A program made the translations under genes and the position numbers. Positions 59,309 through 64,000 of a stretch of DNA of 64,000 nt are shown here, piece by piece. This stretch comes from Clostridiales bacterium UBA7001 (GTDB lineage: Bacteria > Bacillota > Clostridia > TANB77 > CAG-508): positions 29,205 to 93,204 of the forward strand of contig DJXP01000024.1 in NCBI GenBank assembly GCA_002449785.1, given 5' to 3'. A model generated the notes under the pieces. That model saw only the letters and a list, made by a program, of their open reading frames with translations, did no database searches and was not told where the DNA came from. The first letter of the stretch is position 1. Each line of letters begins with the position of its first letter.

Positions 59309-60340
59309 ATGGATGAATTAAAAAATAAAGAAATTGAGAAGGAAAAAGTTGTTGAAGAACCTAAGGAACATTCGGATAAGACAAAAGTAAAATTAGGAAC
59401 AATTGGAAACTTTGTACTTGCTTTTTTTGTTATAATTATTATTGGTACAGGTGCACTTACTTATTACTTAATACATACAGAAAAAAATGATTACGATAAA
59501 CAACATAATGAGATTATTTCAAATATACCAGATAATTCGAATAAAATTGCTGAAGATGAAAATGTTGTTCCAATTTCTAACATAATAGATTCTGCAATAT
59601 CTGATGTAACAAATCAAAATTCTAACTCTACTGCTGTTACTGAAGTTGTAGATAATAGGAAGATTCTAAATGAAGAACTAGTTGTTTTATATAATGGATT
59701 AATATTAGATACTACTGAAATGAATGAAGTTACATTGAAGTATTTAGATAATGCAAATGATAAAGCAGATAAATATGTAATTACTTATTATAATTATGAA
59801 AACTATAGTTTTATAGATTCAAAATTAGGAACATTATCTACACAAGTATATGATGGATTAGTAAAGATTGATAATGTTGGTAAAATAGCAATTTCCGAAG
59901 ATTATGATGCTATTCCTAGAAATGTTAAGGTAGTTAATTCTATTCCTACAATTGTATCTGATAATAATCCTAAAATAGCTGATTATGATACTGTTAAAAC
60001 ATTAATAGCCGATTTAGATGGAAATGGAACAGATGAATATATTTTAGTAATGGCAAATAAAACAACAGGTTTTTCAAAAATAACTTTTATAGATGGAAAA
60101 GGACAAAAAGTCGCTGATTTAGCTTCAATTGAAAAAAGTAAATGGAAAAAAGATTCAACTAGTGAATATTATTTAAGTATAAGTAATATTGAATTAATAG
60201 ATGTTGATAATGATGGAATAATGGAAATTGTTGTAGAAATTCCTCATGCGACTGGAGATCCTACAGTTAGTTTATTAAAATATAATAATGGAAACTTAAC
60301 TGGTAAAACAAATATTGAATGCTCATTACTTGCAGAGTAA
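59309..60340 (+). CDS. Membrane-anchored protein with FG-GAP/VCBS-like C terminus, 343 aa
   Basis: Charged cytoplasmic head (about 1-28), membrane segment (about 31-53, IGNFVLAFFVIIIIGTGALTYY), linker rich in N/S/V, and a domain with two Asp-rich loops: LIADLDGNGTDEYILVMA and LIDVDNDGIMEIVVEIP. These are the D-x-D/N-x-D-G-x-x-E calcium-binding loops of VCBS/integrin-like blades. Likely a surface protein. ATG 59309 is preferred (GAGGAAGGG 8 bases upstream); the in-frame TTG at 59291 overlaps that site. Confidence 0.6.
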   Translation: MDELKNKEIEKEKVVEEPKEHSDKTKVKLGTIGNFVLAFFVIIIIGTGALTYYLIHTEKNDYDKQHNEIISNIPDNSNKIAEDENVVPISNIIDSAISDVTNQNSNSTAVTEVVDNRKILNEELVVLYNGLILDTTEMNEVTLKYLDNANDKADKYVITYYNYENYSFIDSKLGTLSTQVYDGLVKIDNVGKIAISEDYDAIPRNVKVVNSIPTIVSDNNPKIADYDTVKTLIADLDGNGTDEYILVMANKTTGFSKITFIDGKGQKVADLASIEKSKWKKDSTSEYYLSISNIELIDVDNDGIMEIVVEIPHATGDPTVSLLKYNNGNLTGKTNIECSLLAE

Positions 60341-60345
60341 GTATT

Positions 60346-60390
60346 ACAATAAAAAAGGATGATATTGATGATATCATCCTTTTTTATTGT
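60346..60390. terminator. Bidirectional-type terminator upstream of the S10 operon
   Basis: Perfect 20-base inverted repeat (60346-60365, 60371-60390) around TGATG with GGATGATAT core and A-run/T-run on both sides. Confidence 0.9.
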
Positions 60391-60458
60391 ATTGGAATAT
60401 ACTATACTTTTAATAAAACAAACCCTTAGCTAATTTGCATATAAATTTTAAAAAAGTG

Positions 60459-60487
60459 TTGACAAAGGCTTATACCCGTAGTATAAT
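60459..60487 (+). promoter_or_regulatory. Strong sigma-A promoter of the S10 operon
   Basis: TTGACA (60459-60464), 17 bases, TATAAT (60482-60487): consensus in both boxes. Confidence 0.92.
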
Positions 60488-60493
60488 ATTAAA

Positions 60494-60738
60494 GCGTAAG
60501 ATAAAGCGATGAAGCAGAATGTGGCTACACTTTAAGTGGAGGGAACTTCTGCAGAGTATGTCTTGGCTTAGACCGGGCGATAAGTTTGATAAACGTACAA
60601 CTTATCCAAGACTTTATGTTTCAATTATATATTGAATACTAAAGAAAGCTTGGATTAAATAATGGTTATTAGAGAAACACCAGGGTGCGTTGTTAACTTG
60701 CCGTTAGCCGTAAAATAATTTAAGGAGGGAAATTTTAA
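60494..60738 (+). promoter_or_regulatory. Structured 5' leader of the S10 operon
   Basis: About 245 bases between predicted transcription start and rpsJ, with GC content above the region. It holds a long stem: GTCTTGG (60561 region) pairs with CCAAGAC (60607 region), with inner GATAAGTT/AACTTATC. No ORF of note. Ribosomal-protein operons are commonly controlled through such leaders; which protein would bind here is unknown. Confidence 0.6.
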
Positions 60739-61068
60739 ATGGCAACATCAAACACAAAAATAGGAAGTGACAAAATTAGAATAAGATTAAAAGCTTATGA
60801 TTATGTTGTTTTAGATCAGTCTGCTGAAAAAATAGTAGATACTGCTAAGAGAACAGGAGCAAAAGTTTCAGGACCTATTCCACTTCCAACAGAAAAAGAA
60901 ATAGTAACAATTTTACGTTCTCCACACAAACATAAAGATTCTAGAGAACAATTTGAAATGAGAACACACAAAAGAGTTATTGATATTCTTTATCCAACAC
61001 AAAAAACAGTTGATAGCTTAATGAAACTTGAGTTACCAGCAGGTGTTGATATCGAAATTAAGCTATAA
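60739..61068 (+). CDS. rpsJ: Ribosomal protein S10 (uS10)
   Basis: Small-subunit protein, also NusB partner in antitermination. [50 protein letters not shown] and DIEIKL are universal. 109 residues, with about seven extra at the N terminus. Strong ribosome site AAGGAGGG. Confidence 0.98.
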   Translation: MATSNTKIGSDKIRIRLKAYDYVVLDQSAEKIVDTAKRTGAKVSGPIPLPTEKEIVTILRSPHKHKDSREQFEMRTHKRVIDILYPTQKTVDSLMKLELPAGVDIEIKL

Positions 61069-61233
61069 CTTAACGAAAAAGAGCGATAGCGAAGTTTGAG
61101 TTTAGGAATAGCTATATGCAGTTTGAGTAAAACGAAAACTGTAAACAAGAAAATAGAAAGTTAAAACTTACGTTTTTAAACGTAAACCAAGCTAGCATTA
61201 ATTGTTAGCCAATAGTTTAAGGAGGAAAGAAAA

Positions 61234-61872
61234 GTGAAAACAATTATCGGAAGAAAAATCGGAATGACACAAATTTTTGATGAAAAAGGTGTAGTTATTC
61301 CAGTAACAGTTATAGAAGCTGGACCATGTTCAGTTGTTCAAGTTAAAACTGTTGAAACAGATGGATATAATGCTGTTCAATTAGGTTTTGGCGAAGTAAA
61401 AGAACATAAAGTTAATAAACCAGAAACAGGACATTTCAAAAAAGCAAATGTTAAAGTTATGAAGCATTTGAGAGAATTTAAAGCATGTCCTAAATGTATA
61501 TCAGAAGTAAAAGTAGGAGACGAAATTAAAGTAGATACATTTGAAGTTGGAGATAAAGTTGATATACAAGGTATTACAAAAGGAAAAGGTTTCCAAGGTG
61601 TAATTAAACGCCATGGTCAACATAGAGGTCCTATGGGACATGGTTCTATGTATCATAGAAGACCAGGTTCAATGGGATCAACATCAACACCAGGTAGAGT
61701 TTTTAAAGGTAAAAAATTACCAGGACATATGGGTGTAGATAAAGTTACTGTTCAAAATCTTGAAGTAGTAAAAGTAGATTTAGATAAAAATGCAATCTTA
61801 ATTAAAGGTTCTGTACCTGGAAATAAAGGAAGCATTTTAAAAATAAGAAAAACAGTTAAATCATCTAAGTAG
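61234..61872 (+). CDS. rplC: Ribosomal protein L3 (uL3)
   Basis: Large-subunit assembly protein. Starts at GTG 61234 after AAGGAGGAAAG; begins [18 protein letters not shown] and contains [16 protein letters not shown] and [20 protein letters not shown]. 212 residues. The 165-base gap after rpsJ is long for this operon; it contains small hairpins (ACTTACG/CGTAA-type around 61160-61185) and no ORF. Confidence 0.98.
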   Translation: MKTIIGRKIGMTQIFDEKGVVIPVTVIEAGPCSVVQVKTVETDGYNAVQLGFGEVKEHKVNKPETGHFKKANVKVMKHLREFKACPKCISEVKVGDEIKVDTFEVGDKVDIQGITKGKGFQGVIKRHGQHRGPMGHGSMYHRRPGSMGSTSTPGRVFKGKKLPGHMGVDKVTVQNLEVVKVDLDKNAILIKGSVPGNKGSILKIRKTVKSSK

Positions 61873-61888
61873 GAAGGAGGAAGAGTAA

Positions 61889-62512
61889 ATGCCAAGTATA
61901 GATGTATATAATATAGAAGGAAAAAAGGTTAGCACAGTAGATTTGAAAGAAGAAATATTTGGAATTGAACCAAATGAAGAAATTGTACACAGCGTGTTAG
62001 TAAATTATTTAGCTAATCAAAGACAAGGAACACAAAGTACAAAAACTAGATCTGAAGTTAGAGGCGGTGGAAGAAAACCTTGGAGACAAAAAGGAACTGG
62101 ACGTGCAAGACAAGGTTCAATAAGAGCACCACAATGGATTAAAGGTGGTATCGCATTAGGACCTAAACCAAGGTCATATAAATATAAAGTTAATAAAAAA
62201 GAAAGAAGACTAGCAATAAAATCATTATTAAGTTCTAAAGTTTTAGAAAATGATTTAATAGTAGTTGATAAATTTAATTTTAAAGAAATTAAAACAAAAC
62301 AAATGGTAAATGCTATGAATAATTTAAAAATAACAGATAAAGCATTTGTTGTTTTAGCTTCTAGTGATGAAAAAGTTCAAAAATCTGCTAGAAACATTGA
62401 AAATGTTAAAACAGGATCAGTAAATACAATAAATGTATATGATTTATTAAGATATAAAAAATTAGTTTTAACAGTTGATAGCATAAAGAAATTAGAGGAG
62501 GTGTATGCTTAA
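61889..62512 (+). CDS. rplD: Ribosomal protein L4 (uL4)
   Basis: 207 residues; TRSEVRGGGRKPWRQKGTGR, SIRAPQWIKGGIALGPKPR and IKSLLSSKV are diagnostic. 16 bases after rplC with GGAAGGAGG. L4 represses the S10 operon in some bacteria; not established for this one. Confidence 0.98.
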   Translation: MPSIDVYNIEGKKVSTVDLKEEIFGIEPNEEIVHSVLVNYLANQRQGTQSTKTRSEVRGGGRKPWRQKGTGRARQGSIRAPQWIKGGIALGPKPRSYKYKVNKKERRLAIKSLLSSKVLENDLIVVDKFNFKEIKTKQMVNAMNNLKITDKAFVVLASSDEKVQKSARNIENVKTGSVNTINVYDLLRYKKLVLTVDSIKKLEEVYA

Positions 62513-62860
62513 ATGAGACCTGAAGATATTATTTTAAAACCAATTATAACAGAAAAAAGTAGCTCAGATATGCAAGAAGGAAAATACACTTTCAAAGTAG
62601 CTAAAAATGCTACAAAAATTCAAATTAAAAATGCTGTAGAAAGTTTATTTGAAGTAAAAGTAATTAGTGTTAACACAATGATAGTTAAAGGTAAAGTTAA
62701 AAGAGTTAGAGCTAAAGAAGGAAAAACACCAGATTGGAAAAAAGCTATAGTTACTATAGATACAAATGTAGGAGATATTAAATATCTTGCTAAAGGTGGA
62801 AAAGAAGTTAAAGTAAGCAAAAAATATAAAGATTCTATCGATGAATTTATGGGAGCTTAG
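62513..62860 (+). CDS. rplW: Ribosomal protein L23 (uL23)
   Basis: 115 residues, at the exit tunnel. [34 protein letters not shown] and [20 protein letters not shown] follows the rplD stop directly, with AGAGGAGG inside rplD, so coupled. Confidence 0.97.
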   Translation: MRPEDIILKPIITEKSSSDMQEGKYTFKVAKNATKIQIKNAVESLFEVKVISVNTMIVKGKVKRVRAKEGKTPDWKKAIVTIDTNVGDIKYLAKGGKEVKVSKKYKDSIDEFMGA

Positions 62861-62873
62861 GAGGAAACCTGAA

Positions 62874-63119
62874 ATGAACGATGATAAATCAAATAGTACA
62901 GCTGAAAAAAAAGGATTTAGTTCAGAATTTCCTTATAGTGTTAATTATGAAATAAAACCACCAATAAAGCCAAAAAATCCTTCAGGATATGTTTCTCGTG
63001 ATACAGTTGAAGCTGCAAGAGAGCATAGTGCAGGATATCAAGGAAAAAAAGAAATGTATAAAGGTCCTAATCCTGGAACACGTCCTGCAGCATATGAAGC
63101 AGATGGTAGAGAGTTTTAA
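62874..63119 (+). CDS. Unknown 81-aa protein inserted in the S10 operon
   Basis: AGGAGG lies 9 bases before ATG 62874, only 13 bases after rplW. The protein is hydrophilic, P/S/G/Y-rich and probably disordered: MNDDKSNSTAEKKGFSSEF, then IKPPIKPKNPSGYVSRD, EAAREHSAGYQGKKEMY and a C-terminal PAAYEADGREF. No signal, membrane segment, cysteine or known domain. rplB normally follows rplW directly. Ribosomal or spore-related small proteins are possibilities, not shown. The frame is open upstream within rplW, but that ATG has no ribosome site. Confidence 0.6.
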   Translation: MNDDKSNSTAEKKGFSSEFPYSVNYEIKPPIKPKNPSGYVSRDTVEAAREHSAGYQGKKEMYKGPNPGTRPAAYEADGREF

Positions 63120-63318
63120 TTATTAATTTATTATATAAAAATAATCTAGAAAAAACTAGGATAATAAATTTTAACTGCAATACGGAGCAGGAAAATATCC
63201 GTAAATATTATAAGAAAGTATAGGATTTAGAAAAATTAAGTATTGCAATGAATAAGAAGAATTTAGATAATGACAATGCAAGACGAAGATTTTTATAAAT
63301 CCGAGAGGAGTAAGAAAA
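63120..63318 (+). promoter_or_regulatory. Unusual 199-base spacer before rplB
   Basis: Contains short inverted elements (ACGGA/TCCGT at about 63181-63213 and GCAATAC/GTATTGC flanking it), no ORF and no clear promoter. May be a structured regulatory or processing region inside the S10 operon. Confidence 0.4.
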
Positions 63319-64000
63319 ATGGGAATAAAACATTATAGACCATATACACCATCAAGAAGAAATATGACAACATCAACTTATGAAGAAATTACAAAAAAGA
63401 CTCCAGAAAAATCTTTACTTGCTACAAAAAAGAAAAATGCAGGTAGAAATTCATATGGAAGAATCACAGTTAGACATCAAGGTGGTGGAAACAGAAAAAA
63501 ATATAGAATGATTGACTTTAAAAGACTAAAAGACAATATGGAAGCAAAAGTTGTAGGAATTGAATATGATCCTAACAGAAGTGCAAATATTGCATTAATC
63601 GAATATGAAGATGGAACCAAAAGTTATATTTTAGCACCTTTAGGATTAACTGATGGAGATAAAGTAATATCAGGAGAAAATGTTGATATAAAACCAGGAA
63701 ATGCAATGCCTATATCTAATATTCCAGTAGGTACTTTAATACACAATATAGAATTAAATCCTGGTCAAGGTGGAAAATTAGTAAGATCTGCAGGACAAGA
63801 AGCACAATTAATGGCTAAAGAAGGAGCTTATGCACATGTAAGACTTCCATCTGGAGAAATGAGATTAATTTCTGTAAGATGTAGAGCAACAATTGGAACA
63901 ATTGGAAATACTGATCATGAAAATATAAAACTTGGTAAAGCAGGTAGAAAAAGACATATGGGGATTAGACCAACAGTAAGAGGATCTGTTATGAACCCTA
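63319..64000 (+). CDS. rplB: Ribosomal protein L2 (uL2), 3' end outside window
   Basis: ATG 63319 follows GAGAGGAG. Begins [53 protein letters not shown] and [20 protein letters not shown] are diagnostic. The window ends at MNP, just before the conserved HPHGGG segment, leaving about 227 of about 275 residues. Confidence 0.98.
   Translation, partial: MGIKHYRPYTPSRRNMTTSTYEEITKKTPEKSLLATKKKNAGRNSYGRITVRHQGGGNRKKYRMIDFKRLKDNMEAKVVGIEYDPNRSANIALIEYEDGTKSYILAPLGLTDGDKVISGENVDIKPGNAMPISNIPVGTLIHNIELNPGQGGKLVRSAGQEAQLMAKEGAYAHVRLPSGEMRLISVRCRATIGTIGNTDHENIKLGKAGRKRHMGIRPTVRGSVMNP

Noticed and set aside
60541..60560. CGG in the S10 leader, T-box (24349), 11319 region and 63182 as further recoding sites
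   Set aside because: These lie outside coding regions.

Overview
This is a very AT-rich, Gram-positive, Clostridia-like genome segment, probably from an uncultured gut or anaerobic Firmicute. Evidence: ribosomal S10-operon order, a pheST operon behind a T-box leader, ftsE-ftsX-M23-ctp order, spoIVB and spoVG (sporulation), many membrane-anchored wall hydrolases, strong Shine-Dalgarno sites and TTGACA/TATAAT promoters. TGA works as a stop. Arginine is written mostly AGA, with some CGT, CGA and CGC.

Layout. 1-11.2 kb: a Tad/type II-like secretion or pilus locus: the end of a ParA/TadZ-like ATPase, a TadA/CpaF ATPase, a long TadB/C-like membrane platform protein and seven membrane-anchored pilin-like or TadE-like proteins. 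11.3-16.4 kb: an envelope cluster (FGE-like protein, GT-C-like membrane protein, GT2-GtrA glycosyltransferase, DUF2142-like protein). 16.5-19.6 kb: spoIVB, convergent murC, and spoVG behind a good sigma-H-type promoter. 19.7-24.1 kb: membrane-anchored proteins of unknown role and small ORFs. 24.2-28.1 kb: T-box, a nested palindrome, pheS and pheT. 28.1-36.5 kb: GH25 lysozyme, addA, a membrane protein, a candidate small RNA and a split transketolase. 36.5-51.4 kb: three giant (1.6-1.7 kilo-residue) tandem wall hydrolases with a shared scaffold and different catalytic modules. 51.6-57.0 kb: ftsEX, two M23 proteins and an S41 protease. 57.0-60.3 kb: an ADP-ribosyltransferase-like protein and a surface protein. 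60.4-64.0 kb: the S10 operon (rpsJ, rplC, rplD, rplW, an unexpected small ORF, rplB cut by the window end).

Main discovery. Five otherwise intact genes (tadA, the GT2-GtrA gene, addA and two of the three giant hydrolases) are each broken by one +1 frame change, and every break is at an in-frame CGG codon. Skipping the C of CGG restores the conserved protein each time, including the central glycine of two Walker A motifs. Reading every CGG by eye on the coding strands, I found no in-frame CGG anywhere else in the window, although about 70 CGG triplets occur in the other two coding frames. CGT, CGC and CGA are used normally. The third hydrolase paralog has plain GGA at the same position and an intact frame. 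The simplest reading is that CGG is not a sense codon here but a general +1 recoding signal (C-GGN read as one glycine). I know of no described bacterial system of this kind. Lack of a tRNA-Arg(CCG), or a tRNA-Gly reading four bases, would be the obvious molecular bases; neither can be tested in this window.
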